This document shows, one piece after another, positions 44,334-53,310 of a DNA stretch of 64,000 nt. Position 1 is the first letter of the stretch, and the number at the start of each line of letters is the position of its first letter. Made by a program: the position numbers and the translations under genes. Origin of the DNA: Idiomarina sp. (lineage in GTDB: Bacteria; Pseudomonadota; Gammaproteobacteria; Enterobacterales; Alteromonadaceae); NCBI GenBank assembly GCA_020832105.1, contig JAFIFH010000067.1, forward strand, positions 25,158 to 89,157, written 5' to 3'. The notes beneath the pieces are model-generated. The model saw only the letters and a program-made list of their open reading frames with translations, ran no database searches and had not been told where the DNA came from.

Positions 44334-45154
44334 CCCGTCCTGATCAGAACCAGGCCATGCATGAGTACCTCGACGCACTCCTGTTTGAAGACGAGGACGA
44401 GCCCTCATCGCGGGCCACTCAGGTTGCCGACACCGAGCAATTAGAACGCTTGCTATCGAGCGCGACCGTGGTGGGCAAGAGTGTGCAGCCGTTGGTGGAC
44501 ACCACGCCAGTGACGGTCACTACAAAGCTTGATACGGCTCAGCAAGAAGCTGAGCTTGAGGCCGAATTTGCACGCGCCGCTGCACTTGAACGTGAAGCAC
44601 AACTTGCGGCTGAACAGGCATTGGCAGAGCAGTTGCAGGCCGAGCAGCAGGCACAGGCATTGGTGGACGTGCCTCCGCCGCCGGTAAGCAATATGCAGGA
44701 TTACCAGGCCGGTGATTTCCAGGCGTTGTTTTTTAGCGTCGCCGGGCTGAAACTGGCAGTGCCGTTGAAAAGTTTAGGTGGCATTCATCAGTGGAAAGAG
44801 CCAAATACCATCTTTGGAAAACCTAAGTGGTATCTGGGGATGATGACCAACCGTGAAGAAAAGCTGAATGTGGTCGATACCGCCTTATGGGTGATGCCGG
44901 AAAAATATACCCCGGCAATGGCCGAGGCGATAGAATACAAATACCTTATTATGCTGGGTGAAAGCCAGTGGGGGCTTGCATGTGAAACCCTGGTGACCAC
45001 CGAGACACTGTCCCCGGACGATATTCAATGGCGCAGAAGCAGCAATGGCAAACGGCCATGGCTGGCTGGGGTAGTTCGAGAAAAAATGTGTGCGATATTA
45101 GATGTGGATGCACTGACACAGATGCTGGATCAGGGGTTAAACAGTCAGGATTAA
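44330..45154 (+). CDS. parP: CheW-domain array-integration protein ParP
   Basis: A 274-residue protein with an acidic N-terminal part, a Glu/Ala/Gln-rich coiled coil (about 65-110), and a C-terminal CheW-like domain (FQALFFSVAGLKLAVPLKSL). In Vibrio, ParP joins the array through this domain, stabilises CheA in it, and is recruited to the pole by ParC. ATG overlaps the parC stop codon, so the two are translationally coupled. Confidence 0.88.
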   Translation: MTRPDQNQAMHEYLDALLFEDEDEPSSRATQVADTEQLERLLSSATVVGKSVQPLVDTTPVTVTTKLDTAQQEAELEAEFARAAALEREAQLAAEQALAEQLQAEQQAQALVDVPPPPVSNMQDYQAGDFQALFFSVAGLKLAVPLKSLGGIHQWKEPNTIFGKPKWYLGMMTNREEKLNVVDTALWVMPEKYTPAMAEAIEYKYLIMLGESQWGLACETLVTTETLSPDDIQWRRSSNGKRPWLAGVVREKMCAILDVDALTQMLDQGLNSQD

Positions 45155-45190
45155 AAGTACGCGATGCGTGCCTGACGTAATGGAGTAACG

Positions 45191-45706
45191 GTGAATAATA
45201 TGAATGACAAACACGATAACCGCAGCCTGAAGAATCAAACCGCAAAAGAAGGTGATGATCAGATCCTGCAATGGGTGACCTTTCAGTTAGAGGAAGAAAC
45301 CTACGGTATCAACGTGATGCAGGTGCAGGAAGTACTTCGCTATAGCGAAATTGCACCGGTGCCGGGTGCGCCGGATTACGTGCTGGGCATTATTAACCTG
45401 CGCGGCAATGTGGTGACGGTGATTGATACCCGCACGCGCTTTGGTTTACCGACCAATGAAGTGTCTGACAATAGTCGCGTCGTGATTATTGAGGCGGACC
45501 AGCAGGTGATTGGTATTCTGGTAGACAGCGTGGCTGAAGTGGTTTATTTACGCAGCTCAGATATCGATAGCGCACCGAATGTGGGCACCGAAGAAAGTGC
45601 TAAATTTATTCAGGGCGTGAGTAACCGCGACGGCGAATTACTGATTCTGGTTGACCTCAACAAGTTATTAACTGACGATGAGTGGGACGAAATATCCCGC
45701 ATTTAA
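45191..45706 (+). CDS. cheW: chemotaxis coupling protein CheW
   Basis: CheW couples receptors to CheA. The 171 residues carry LQWVTFQLEEETYGINV, the receptor-binding VLGIINLRGNVVTVID and VEVVYL-type strands. The start is GTG 45191 (GGAG five bases upstream); ATG 45200 is too far from that site. The N-terminal 25 residues are polar and probably disordered. It is the last chemotaxis gene before a REP cluster and the DUF2802 gene. Confidence 0.96.
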   Translation: MNNMNDKHDNRSLKNQTAKEGDDQILQWVTFQLEEETYGINVMQVQEVLRYSEIAPVPGAPDYVLGIINLRGNVVTVIDTRTRFGLPTNEVSDNSRVVIIEADQQVIGILVDSVAEVVYLRSSDIDSAPNVGTEESAKFIQGVSNRDGELLILVDLNKLLTDDEWDEISRI

Positions 45707-45742
45707 TCGCACTGCGCCTGCTATTATCAATGTGTGGTGTCA

Positions 45743-45860
45743 CGTAGGTCAGGCCCCGCCTGACGTTAGACAATGTATGATGTCACGTAGGTCAGGCTCC
45801 GCCTGACGCCGCACAATGCTTAACGTCATCACTGCGTGACGCGGACACAGCCTGACCTAC
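45743..45860. repeat. REP cluster between cheW and the DUF2802 gene
   Basis: A single plus-orientation unit followed by a full-length head-to-tail element with the GTCATCACTGCGTGAC core and an inverted CAGCCTGACCTAC end. Confidence 0.86.
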
Positions 45861-45885
45861 AATCAACCCAGCAACAGGTAACCAT

Positions 45886-46446
45886 ATGAACATATTGTTT
45901 AATCACTGGTTGAGTTTAAGCGTTGCGCTAGCTGCGTTAGCTGGGGTGATTGTCGTGGTCATTGCGTTGGTGCGCCAACGTCAGGACTTAGCCGCAACTG
46001 CAGACTCAATAGCGCAGGCGGCAGCACGTTCAGCTGCCAATGCTGCCCGCGATGCTGCGGCAGAAGCCGCCTCTGAGGCTGCGACTCGTGAGAGTGAAAA
46101 ACTGACCAAACCTTTGGCGCGTGCACACAAAGATATTTTGCAGCAATTTGCTACGTTGGAGCAGCGTCAGGAAGAGCTGGACACCGGCTTTGAATCGCTG
46201 CGTAAGCAGCAGGTACAAATAGCGGAACAACAGCAGCGCCTGGCGGAGCAGCAGCAACGATTAAGTGAAGCACATAAGTCGTTGCAAGCCCGTCAGGACG
46301 AAGTTGAAGAACAAACCCCGGAAAGTCGCTTTTATCAACGGGCGGCGAAACTGGTAGAAAAGGGTGCTAGCGTCGAAGAGCTCATGACCGAATGCGAAAT
46401 CCCCCGCAACGAAGCCGAACTGCTGATTTCGCTGCATCGTTCGTGA
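45886..46446 (+). CDS. DUF2802 membrane-anchored coiled-coil protein
   Basis: A 186-residue protein with one N-terminal membrane helix (about 8-28), an Ala-rich then Gln/Glu-rich coiled coil (about 45-135) and a small C-terminal domain (YQRAAKLVEKGASVEELMTECEIPRNEAELL) typical of DUF2802. The family is regularly encoded after cheW in gammaproteobacteria with polar flagella; its function is not established. A role at the flagellar pole is a guess from context. Confidence 0.82.
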   Translation: MNILFNHWLSLSVALAALAGVIVVVIALVRQRQDLAATADSIAQAAARSAANAARDAAAEAASEAATRESEKLTKPLARAHKDILQQFATLEQRQEELDTGFESLRKQQVQIAEQQQRLAEQQQRLSEAHKSLQARQDEVEEQTPESRFYQRAAKLVEKGASVEELMTECEIPRNEAELLISLHRS

Positions 46447-46467
46447 AGCATAGGTATGTAAATTCGG

Positions 46468-46590
46468 CGTAGGTCAGGCTACGCCTGACGCCAGGTAATG
46501 GTTGGCGTTTCATGTTGTAGGTCAGGCTACGCCTGACGCCGAGCGATGATTAACGTCATCACTGCGTGACGCGGACACAGCCTGACCTAC
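46468..46590. repeat. REP cluster between the DUF2802 gene and fhlB
   Basis: One single plus-orientation unit and one full-length element with the GTCATCACTGCGTGAC core, ending CCTGACCTAC. It separates converging genes. Confidence 0.86.
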
Positions 46591-46609
46591 CACCTCGCAC
46601 AAATTGACA

Positions 46610-46882
46610 TCAGGCCTTAAGATCGAGCCAGGTGGCAAAGGCGATGAGTTCGGCGATGATCACGTACAAGGCTTCGGGAATCTCATCACCGACTTCCAGG
46701 CGTTGCAGAAAGTCGGCAAGATCAGGGTCTTCGTGGACCAGAATGTCATGCTCTTTGGCCAGCGCGATAATCTCTTCAGCAAGATCATTGTAACCTTTAG
46801 CAACCACCGTCGGTGCACCCTCAGCGCCGCCATGCAGTTTCGCATAGCCCAAACCCACCGCAGTTTTATCTTGCTTAGCCAT
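46610..46882 (-). CDS. FlhB C-terminal-domain homologue (FhlB-like)
   Basis: A 90-residue protein matching only the cytosolic substrate-switch end of FlhB/EscU-type export proteins: AVGLGYAKLHGGAEGAPTVVAKGYNDLAEEII and ILVHEDPDLADFLQRLEVGDEIPEALY. The autocleavage NPTH motif and membrane part are absent. The start at 46882 is chosen because GAGGG precedes it. Such FhlB proteins can replace the FlhB C-terminal part in some bacteria. It overlaps the FliK-like gene by 8 bases. Confidence 0.85.
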   Translation of the reverse strand: MAKQDKTAVGLGYAKLHGGAEGAPTVVAKGYNDLAEEIIALAKEHDILVHEDPDLADFLQRLEVGDEIPEALYVIIAELIAFATWLDLKA

Positions 46883-48023
46883 AGGGCCCTCGCTGTTGTG
46901 TTTTGCTTTTAACCAGTTCGTGGGCAGTAGGTGCCAGACTGTCCGGAACCACACCCAAATACACTTCATGCTGAATATCACCAACCCCAGCTTTGCTTAA
47001 CCGCTGAGTAAAGGTATCCAGCGCAGTTTTAAAGCTGGCCACGGCCGCTTCCCCTGTTTGTTGATGAACGTCACCTTGTAAATAAAAGCGTAATTCAGTT
47101 ACTGGCTGCTGGCCTTCGCGCTGCTTCACCACGCCGCTGTAGCGCCCTTTGACTAGAATCGGGCCATAGCTTTGGGTAGCAAAGCGCAGGCTGAATTGCC
47201 AGCTCGCCGCTGCCGGCTGCTGCGGCGTCCGCGCTTGTTTTTTTAATAACCATTCTAAAACATGGGCCTTGTCACCCACTTGATAGGGCAACACCAGATA
47301 ATACTCTGGTTGCATCTGGCCGCTGGTATCGGCCAGATGCACCTGGCTGAGCCGAATGTCTTGCATACTGCCGAGCAACAATGCGCTTAACGCAGCCAGT
47401 GTCGGCGGCGTGATATTGACCGCAGACGGCGCAGCGTTGCCGGCTGTCGCCTGTTGTAGCAACTGGGTCAGAGGCTGATGGCTACTACGCTGCACGAGCA
47501 GCCACTGCAGCATAGGCCCCAGCTGACTCATCCAGCTCGCACTAGCGGCTGGCGGTGGGCTACTTAGCGCCTGGCCGGGATGAAAGGAGAACCATTGGCT
47601 AACCAGTTGCCGCAGTTGTAACGGATTGAGTTGTTGACCGGGGGTTGCCAATTGTTGGGTTAATAGTGGCAGTAATGCACTTAGCAGTTGGGCGTTGGCC
47701 GGGTTACTTGTTGACGCTGTGCTCGCCCCGGCTGGTTGGCTGATGGTGCTTTGCAGAGCACGTAGTTGAGGCAACAGCTGGTGCAACTGCGCATGCTCCG
47801 CTAGCAACTGGCGCAGCGCAGGGGGCAGGTTAATCTGGGTATTGGCGCTGGCAGCCAGGGTGTTAGGCATCGCCGTAACCTGGTGTGCGGGACCCGCAGC
47901 TAAGAGACTTGTCTGAGTGCCAGGGGGCGAAGTGCGAGAGCCCTGGCTGGCACGTAGCAAATGCTGCAAAAGATCGGCTTTGATGCCAGCGGTTAATTTG
48001 TCCATATGTTGAGCATAGTGCAT
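46875..48023 (-). CDS. FliK-like hook-length control domain protein
   Basis: A 382-residue protein with a Gln/Ala/Ser/Leu-rich N-terminal part (disordered, as in molecular rulers) and a C-terminal domain (about 255-370: WQFSLRFATQSYGPILVKGRYSGVV, ELRFYLQGD) resembling the FliK substrate-specificity domain. It is paired with the FhlB-like gene, which mimics FliK's normal partner, so the two may interact. Whether it is the main FliK or a second one cannot be decided here. The start is ATG 48023 or ATG 48005; neither has a good ribosome site. Confidence 0.72.
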   Translation of the reverse strand: MHYAQHMDKLTAGIKADLLQHLLRASQGSRTSPPGTQTSLLAAGPAHQVTAMPNTLAASANTQINLPPALRQLLAEHAQLHQLLPQLRALQSTISQPAGASTASTSNPANAQLLSALLPLLTQQLATPGQQLNPLQLRQLVSQWFSFHPGQALSSPPPAASASWMSQLGPMLQWLLVQRSSHQPLTQLLQQATAGNAAPSAVNITPPTLAALSALLLGSMQDIRLSQVHLADTSGQMQPEYYLVLPYQVGDKAHVLEWLLKKQARTPQQPAAASWQFSLRFATQSYGPILVKGRYSGVVKQREGQQPVTELRFYLQGDVHQQTGEAAVASFKTALDTFTQRLSKAGVGDIQHEVYLGVVPDSLAPTAHELVKSKTQQRGPYG

Positions 48024-48103
48024 GCCTTTACTCGTGCTGTAAAGTCGCGCTTTGCTATAGAGTTATGGTAAAATAGCCGCCATTTTGGCAGAGAGTACTA
48101 AGC

Positions 48104-48793
48104 GTGCAGATAGAGCAACCAGCGCAAACAAAGGCCCAGACTGAGCCACCACAGGCCACATCAGCAGCCCCCTTGTTGGAGATCTGTGAGGTGACGTCGG
48201 TGCGCGGTGAACGCACGCTGTTCACTGACTTTAGTCTTAAGGTCAGCGCTGGCGCCATGTACCAGATCGAAGGCCCGAACGGGGCTGGTAAATCAACGCT
48301 GTTGCGTATTGTGGCAGGGTTGTTGGCACCACAGGCTGGCGATATTCGCTACAAAGGTGAGCTGAGTCAACATGTGCGCAGAGCGTTTTTGCGAGACTTA
48401 CTGTTTATCGGCCATAAAGCGGCGGTGAAGCCCGAACTTACCGCCTTAGAGAATTTGCAGTTCTTTGCCGCAACGCAGGGCGTGCCTTGCAGTGAGCCGC
48501 CGTTTGCGTTGCTCGCCAAAGTTGGTCTGGTAGGGCTTGAAGATGTGCCTGCGGGGAACTTGTCAGCCGGACAGCAACGGCGTATTGCGTTAGCGCGGTT
48601 ATGGGTGACCAATAGTCAGCTATGGGTGCTTGATGAGCCTTTTACGTCACTGGATGTAGCGGGCATTGACATGCTGCACCAACGATTCGCTGAACATTTA
48701 CAGGCTGGGGGCGCCATTGTGCTGACCTCACATCAGGCATTAGATTGGGCGAGTGCCTCATTGGTGCGCATACAACTGGAGTACAACTGGTGA
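48104..48793 (+). CDS. ccmA: heme exporter ATPase CcmA
   Basis: ATPase of the CcmABCD complex that releases holo-CcmE during cytochrome c maturation. The 229-residue ABC protein has Walker A GPNGAGKST, signature NLSAGQQRRIALARL and Walker B LWVLDEPF. The start is GTG 48104. A 20-residue Gln/Thr/Pro-rich extension precedes the ABC domain. It overlaps ccmB by four bases. Confidence 0.95.
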   Translation: MQIEQPAQTKAQTEPPQATSAAPLLEICEVTSVRGERTLFTDFSLKVSAGAMYQIEGPNGAGKSTLLRIVAGLLAPQAGDIRYKGELSQHVRRAFLRDLLFIGHKAAVKPELTALENLQFFAATQGVPCSEPPFALLAKVGLVGLEDVPAGNLSAGQQRRIALARLWVTNSQLWVLDEPFTSLDVAGIDMLHQRFAEHLQAGGAIVLTSHQALDWASASLVRIQLEYNW

Positions 48794-49476
48794 CCAAGAA
48801 GCTGTCCAACACCAGTATTTTAAGCCAGCTTATTCGTCGTGACATGCGTGTAGCCATGCGTCAGCGCAGTGAGTTTCTTAATCCGATAATATTTTTGCTG
48901 GTGGTCATAACTTTATTTCCTTTGGCGGTAGGGCCCGGGGCTGATACCTTGAGTCGCATCGCGCCGGGGGTTATCTGGGTGAGTGCGCTACTTTCGGCGA
49001 TGCTCGGCCTTGAACGAATGTTTCGCGATGATTTTCGTGATGGTGCGCTGGAGCACATGATGTTGCTGCCATGCCCCATTGAATTGTCAGTACTGGGCAA
49101 GATTATTGTTCATTGGCTGGTCACCGCCGTGCCGCTGTTGCTGATTTCTCCGCTGCTGGCATTGTTACTGAACCTGTCAATGCAGGCATTACCCGTTTTG
49201 ATATTGACCCTGTTACTGGGTACGCCCGTATTAAGTGCGGTGGGTGCGATTGGTGTCGCGCTGACCGTGAGCCTGAATCGTGGTGGCGCGCTGCTAAGCC
49301 TGTTGCTGCTGCCGCTTCTGATTCCGCTGCTGATTTTTGCTACCGCCGCAGTTGAAGCTGCGAGTATGGGGCTGTCAGCAGGCGGTCCCCTGGCTTTCAT
49401 GGCCGCATTTTTAGTATTGGCTTTAGGATTATCACCGCTGGCAGTCAAAGCAGCTTTACAAGTGAGTGTGAATTAA
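48790..49476 (+). CDS. ccmB: heme exporter membrane protein CcmB
   Basis: Six-helix membrane subunit paired with CcmA. The likely start is GTG 48790, overlapping the ccmA stop (GTGA) with TGGAG upstream, giving 228 residues; the frame is open to 48745, but that extension would lie inside ccmA. Family segment RQRSEFLNPIIFLLVVITLFPLAVGP is present. Confidence 0.94.
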   Translation: MTKKLSNTSILSQLIRRDMRVAMRQRSEFLNPIIFLLVVITLFPLAVGPGADTLSRIAPGVIWVSALLSAMLGLERMFRDDFRDGALEHMMLLPCPIELSVLGKIIVHWLVTAVPLLLISPLLALLLNLSMQALPVLILTLLLGTPVLSAVGAIGVALTVSLNRGGALLSLLLLPLLIPLLIFATAAVEAASMGLSAGGPLAFMAAFLVLALGLSPLAVKAALQVSVN

Positions 49477-49477
49477 T

Positions 49478-50230
49478 ATGTGGCGTTGGTTACACCCCTA
49501 TGCAAAACCTGAGGCAACATACCGCCTGAATCGCAAACTATTACCATGGTTCGCCATACCGGGCATCATTCTGATGATTGTCGGTATGGTTTGGGGCCTG
49601 GTGTTTGCCCCTGCTGATTACCAGCAAGGCGACAGCTATCGGATTATTTTCATCCATGTACCAAGTGCGATGTGGGCGATGGGTTTTTATGTCGGCATGG
49701 CCATTGCCGCGCTGATTGCGGTGGTCTGGCAAATACGGACTGCGGAATGGGCGATTATGGCGATTGCCCCGGTGGGCGCTGTGCTGACTTTTATTTCGTT
49801 ATTTACCGGTGCCATTTGGGGCCAGCCCATGTGGGGTACTTGGTGGATCTGGGACGCACGACTGACCTCGCAGTTAATTCTGCTGTTTCTTTATCTGGGG
49901 GTGATGGCGTTGTATGTGGCGTTTGAAGATCAGCGCACTGGCGCCAAAGCAGCGGGTATTCTGGCGATGGTTGGGGTTATTAATATTCCCATCATCCACT
50001 ACTCGGTATACTGGTGGAACACGCTGCACCAGACATCAACGATTACCCAGATGGTCACGCGTTTAGAGGCACCGGCGATGCCGCCAGAGATGCTGTGGCC
50101 CTTGCTGACCTGCGTGTTTGCATTCCTGCTGAGCTGTTCGGCGCTGATTATTATGCGTTTGAATAACGAGATTCTACAGCGTGAAGTTCGCCGCCCCTGG
50201 GCGATTGAAATTTTAAAAGGAGGTAAGTAA
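49478..50230 (+). CDS. ccmC: heme handling protein CcmC
   Basis: CcmC loads heme onto CcmE. The 250-residue, six-helix protein has the tryptophan-rich heme-binding motif WGTWWIWDARLTSQL in the second periplasmic loop and the flanking conserved His residues (IFIHVPSAMWAM, IIHYSVYWWN). It lies one base after ccmB; its stop codon overlaps the ccmD start. Confidence 0.96.
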   Translation: MWRWLHPYAKPEATYRLNRKLLPWFAIPGIILMIVGMVWGLVFAPADYQQGDSYRIIFIHVPSAMWAMGFYVGMAIAALIAVVWQIRTAEWAIMAIAPVGAVLTFISLFTGAIWGQPMWGTWWIWDARLTSQLILLFLYLGVMALYVAFEDQRTGAKAAGILAMVGVINIPIIHYSVYWWNTLHQTSTITQMVTRLEAPAMPPEMLWPLLTCVFAFLLSCSALIIMRLNNEILQREVRRPWAIEILKGGK

Positions 50231-50442
50231 TGGGCCAGTTTGATTCCTTTGCTGACTTTCTCGCTATGGGCACGTATGGCATGTATGTCTGGAGTGCATT
50301 TGCTGCAACTTTTCTGTGCTTGGGCGTACTAACCTGGCACACCTTTTATGTACGCAAGGTGCTGCGTCGCGAGGCTCTCAAACAGCTCGCCCGCATCGAG
50401 CGCATTAAAGCCGCCCGCGCCGGTAGGTCTGGCTCCGCCTGA
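50230..50442 (+). CDS. ccmD: heme exporter small subunit CcmD, C terminus encoded by a REP
   Basis: A 70-residue single-pass protein (FDSFADFLAMGTYGMYVWSAF, then a membrane helix and a Lys/Arg-rich cytoplasmic tail) that keeps CcmE in the CcmABC complex. The final residues GRSGSA and the TGA stop are read from a REP-type unit (GTAGGTCTGGC-TCC-GCCTGA), so the original C terminus was probably replaced by insertion of the repeat. The tail tolerates variation in the family, so it is likely functional. Confidence 0.9.
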   Translation: MGQFDSFADFLAMGTYGMYVWSAFAATFLCLGVLTWHTFYVRKVLRREALKQLARIERIKAARAGRSGSA

Positions 50443-50443
50443 C
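50422..50443. repeat. REP unit inside the 3' end of ccmD
   Basis: GTAGGTCTGGC-TCC-GCCTGACC: the left arm has TCTGGC instead of TCAGGC, one mismatch in the stem. It lies in coding sequence. Confidence 0.7.
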
Positions 50444-50456
50444 CAATGGATTTGGG

Positions 50457-50605
50457 GGCATTGTTGGTGATGGCTCCTGTGGGGGAGGCACATACCTTGA
50501 TGGGGACGCCGTAAATACGTCCATGTAGGCTCGGCTCGCGCATCCATGCGCTCGACGCCCCCTCAAGGTAATATGCCGCCCCCACGCGCCAGCACCACCA
50601 ATGCC
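50457..50605. repeat. long imperfect inverted repeat between ccmD and ccmE
   Basis: Arms 50457-50505 and 50558-50605 are complementary with a few mismatches (for example GGCATTG with CAATGCC, and ACCTTGA with TCAAGGT). The 52-base centre has smaller palindromes (CGCATCCATGCG). There is no coding potential and no recognisable terminal duplication. The shape is that of a non-autonomous hairpin element (MITE-like), unrelated in sequence to the REPs. Confidence 0.65.
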
Positions 50606-50627
50606 GCGAGGCTTGGTGGTAATGAAT

Positions 50628-50652
50628 GTAGGTCAGGCTGCGCCTGACCTAC
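50628..50652. repeat. minimal palindromic REP upstream of ccmE
   Basis: GTAGGTCAGGC-TGC-GCCTGACCTAC, a perfect 11-base inverted repeat. It is the simplest version of the repeat, in which one hairpin has GTAG at one end and CTAC at the other. Confidence 0.82.
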
Positions 50653-50698
50653 GTGGCGCGACGAAACGAATTTAAATTTAGCTGATGAAGATGTAACT

Positions 50699-51319
50699 AT
50701 GAACCCAAGACGTAAACGCCGCCTGACCGTGGTTAGTATCATCCTGATGACCTTAGCTGGCGCTACCGGGCTCGTCCTGTATGCGCTGTCACAGAACATT
50801 GACTTGTTTTACACACCAACAGAGCTGGTGGAAGGGAAGGGCGCTGCGCAGGTAAAACCTGAAGTCGGCCAGCGTTTGCGAATTGGTGGTCTGGTCGTGC
50901 CGGGCAGTGTGCAACGCATTGGTGACGGCTTAACCGTCGCTTTTGATTTGATTGATGAAGGCCCGGCGCGGGTCACCGTAGAGTTCACCGGGATCTTGCC
51001 GGACCTGTTTCGCGAAGGACAAGGTATTGTCGCCCAGGGGGAACTGGTAGGCCCGAACCGTATTCGTGCCAGTGAAGTGTTAGCTAAACATGACGAAGAG
51101 TATATGCCAGCGGAGCTTGCTGAAGCGTTAAAAGGCATTCGCCATGTGCCACCATCTGAATGGCAGAACGAAACAAGCAGCGACTATAACTCTGATTATC
51201 AGCAGCGCGGTGGTTACGATTACGGCTCTGAACAACCAAGTGACAATGAACAGCCGGAAGAGGCTGACAATAGCAGTGGTTACGGCTCAGGTGGTTACAA
51301 CCAGGGAGGGCGTTCATGA
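50699..51319 (+). CDS. ccmE: heme chaperone CcmE
   Basis: CcmE carries heme covalently in the periplasm and hands it to the CcmF/H ligase. The 206 residues comprise one N-terminal membrane helix, an OB-fold and the heme-binding motif with His131 and Tyr135 (KHDEEY). The C-terminal 50 residues are an acidic Gly/Tyr/Ser/Gln tail, longer than usual. It is separated from ccmD by 256 bases of repeats, so transcription must cross the inverted repeat or start anew. It overlaps ccmF by four bases. Confidence 0.96.
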   Translation: MNPRRKRRLTVVSIILMTLAGATGLVLYALSQNIDLFYTPTELVEGKGAAQVKPEVGQRLRIGGLVVPGSVQRIGDGLTVAFDLIDEGPARVTVEFTGILPDLFREGQGIVAQGELVGPNRIRASEVLAKHDEEYMPAELAEALKGIRHVPPSEWQNETSSDYNSDYQQRGGYDYGSEQPSDNEQPEEADNSSGYGSGGYNQGGRS

Positions 51320-53310
51320 TCGCTGAAATTGGTCACTTTGCGCTGGTTATCGCCTGCGCGTTTTCAATCCTGTTAACCGTTATTCCGCTGATTGGTGTTG
51401 CTCGCCGTCATGGTGGGCAGATGGCAATGGCCCGTCCGCTTACCCACGGCATGTTTATATTCACCTTAATTTCTTTCATTGCGCTGTGCTGGGGTTTCCT
51501 GGTCAGTGATTTTTCTATTCTTAACGTTGCGCAGAACTCAAATACTCAGCTGCCTGCGGTCTATCGACTCACCGCCGTATGGGGCTCCCATGAAGGCTCC
51601 TTCCTGCTATGGATGTTGGTCCAGGCGAGTTGGGCTGCGGCGCTGGCAATCTTTTCCAAGCGCCTGCCGTTAGTGTTTGCCGCCCGCGTGCTGGCGGTGA
51701 TGGGCATGATCGGGGTCGGCTTCTATTTCTTCATGCTGATGACCTCGAATCCATTTGACCGCACGATTCCGTTAATTCCGGTGGACGGCCATGATTTGAA
51801 CCCCCTATTACAGGACCCTGGGATGATCATTCACCCACCGTTACTGTATATGGGGTATGTCGGCTTCTCAGTGGCTTTTGCGTTTGCCATTGCAGCCTTG
51901 TTAGGCGGCCGGCTTGATGCCTCATGGGCACGCTGGTCGCGGCCCTGGACTATTGCAGCCTGGATTTTCCTGACGCTGGGTATCGCCTTAGGTAGTTGGT
52001 GGGCGTATTACGAACTCGGCTGGGGTGGCTGGTGGTTCTGGGATCCGGTTGAAAACGCATCCTTTATGCCCTGGCTGGCGGGTACTGCATTGATGCACTC
52101 GTTGGCGGTGTCTGAGAAGCGCGGTAGCTTCAAGTCATGGACCGTATTGCTCGCCATCGCAGCCTTCAGTTTAAGTCTGCTAGGAACATTCCTGGTGCGT
52201 TCCGGGGTGTTGGTATCGGTGCATGCATTTGCCACCGACCCTGAGCGGGGTACTTTCCTGCTTGCCTTCCTTGGCGTGGTGATCGGCGGCTCGCTGTTAC
52301 TGTACGCGATTCGCGCGTCAAAAGTGGTCAGTCACTCACGGTACGAATTGTTCTCCCGTGAGGTGATGTTGCTTGGCAACAATATTCTGTTGGTGGTGGC
52401 GACCATGGTAGTGCTGATTGGTACCTTACTGCCACTTGTCCATCAGGAGCTTGGCCTGGGCACGATTTCGATTGGTGAACCCTTCTTTGACGAAGTCTTT
52501 ATGTGGATCACGGTGCCATTTGCGTTAATGCTTGGTTTAGCACCCATGGTGCGCTGGCGTCGGCAGAAATGGCCGGAACTACAAAAAACAGTACTGCTTG
52601 CCTTTGCGCTTGCGGTGGGTCTGGGTTGGGCGTTGCCAGCGATTTTCGCCGGCCATGTCAGCGGCCTGGCGGTGCTCGGTTTGATCCTCGCATTATGGGT
52701 ACTGTTCGGAACTGTTGCAGAGCTGCACATGCGTGTTGCACACCAGGAAAACAAGTTCAATGGGCTGGTCAAACTTGGCCGCAGTCATTGGGGTATGGTG
52801 CTCGGCCACGTTGGTTTTGCGGTGATGATTATCGGTGTGACCATGGTGCAAAATTATGAAGTTGAGCGCGATGTGCGGATGTCACCGGGCGATACATTCA
52901 GCGAGCAGGGTTATACCTTCCACTTTGAAGAAATGCGCGAAGTGCAGGGGCCGAACTATGTCAGCGACAAGGCGGTGATTCGGATCAGCCGCAATGGGCG
53001 TGATATTGAAACGGTGTTCACTGAAAAACGTTTTTATCATGTACGCCGTCAGGTGATGACTCAGACCGGGCTGCAGGTCGGCTTATTCAGAGACTTGTAT
53101 GTGGCACTGGGCGACGAGCTTGGCGATGGCAGTTATGCGTTTCGCATTCACTACAAGCCATTTGTCCGCTGGATTTGGGCAGGTGCGCTGATTATGTCGA
53201 TTGGTGGCTTGTTATCCATCACGGACCGCCGGTATCGGATGCGCAGACGACAGTCCCGGGTGATGAGTATGCAATCTAAGCAGCGCCAGGTTGACGGAGG
53301 TCAGGCATGA
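51316..53310 (+). CDS. ccmF: cytochrome c heme lyase subunit CcmF
   Basis: Core of the heme ligase joining heme to apocytochrome c. The 664-residue, multi-pass membrane protein has the WWD signature [20 protein letters not shown] and conserved periplasmic His residues ([13 protein letters not shown]-type and [13 protein letters not shown]). The ATG overlaps the ccmE stop. Confidence 0.97.
   Translation: MIAEIGHFALVIACAFSILLTVIPLIGVARRHGGQMAMARPLTHGMFIFTLISFIALCWGFLVSDFSILNVAQNSNTQLPAVYRLTAVWGSHEGSFLLWMLVQASWAAALAIFSKRLPLVFAARVLAVMGMIGVGFYFFMLMTSNPFDRTIPLIPVDGHDLNPLLQDPGMIIHPPLLYMGYVGFSVAFAFAIAALLGGRLDASWARWSRPWTIAAWIFLTLGIALGSWWAYYELGWGGWWFWDPVENASFMPWLAGTALMHSLAVSEKRGSFKSWTVLLAIAAFSLSLLGTFLVRSGVLVSVHAFATDPERGTFLLAFLGVVIGGSLLLYAIRASKVVSHSRYELFSREVMLLGNNILLVVATMVVLIGTLLPLVHQELGLGTISIGEPFFDEVFMWITVPFALMLGLAPMVRWRRQKWPELQKTVLLAFALAVGLGWALPAIFAGHVSGLAVLGLILALWVLFGTVAELHMRVAHQENKFNGLVKLGRSHWGMVLGHVGFAVMIIGVTMVQNYEVERDVRMSPGDTFSEQGYTFHFEEMREVQGPNYVSDKAVIRISRNGRDIETVFTEKRFYHVRRQVMTQTGLQVGLFRDLYVALGDELGDGSYAFRIHYKPFVRWIWAGALIMSIGGLLSITDRRYRMRRRQSRVMSMQSKQRQVDGGQA

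Noticed and set aside
142-46590. REP long form as integron attC sites
   Set aside because: Some units contain GTTAACG-like bases and fold as hairpins, but there is no consistent attC end consensus, no integrase and no cassette organisation; the GTAG-hairpin pattern fits REPs better.
50230-50442. ccmD as a frameshifted or broken gene because of the REP at its end
   Set aside because: The membrane helix and basic tail are intact and the frame overlaps ccmC normally; only the last six residues come from the repeat.
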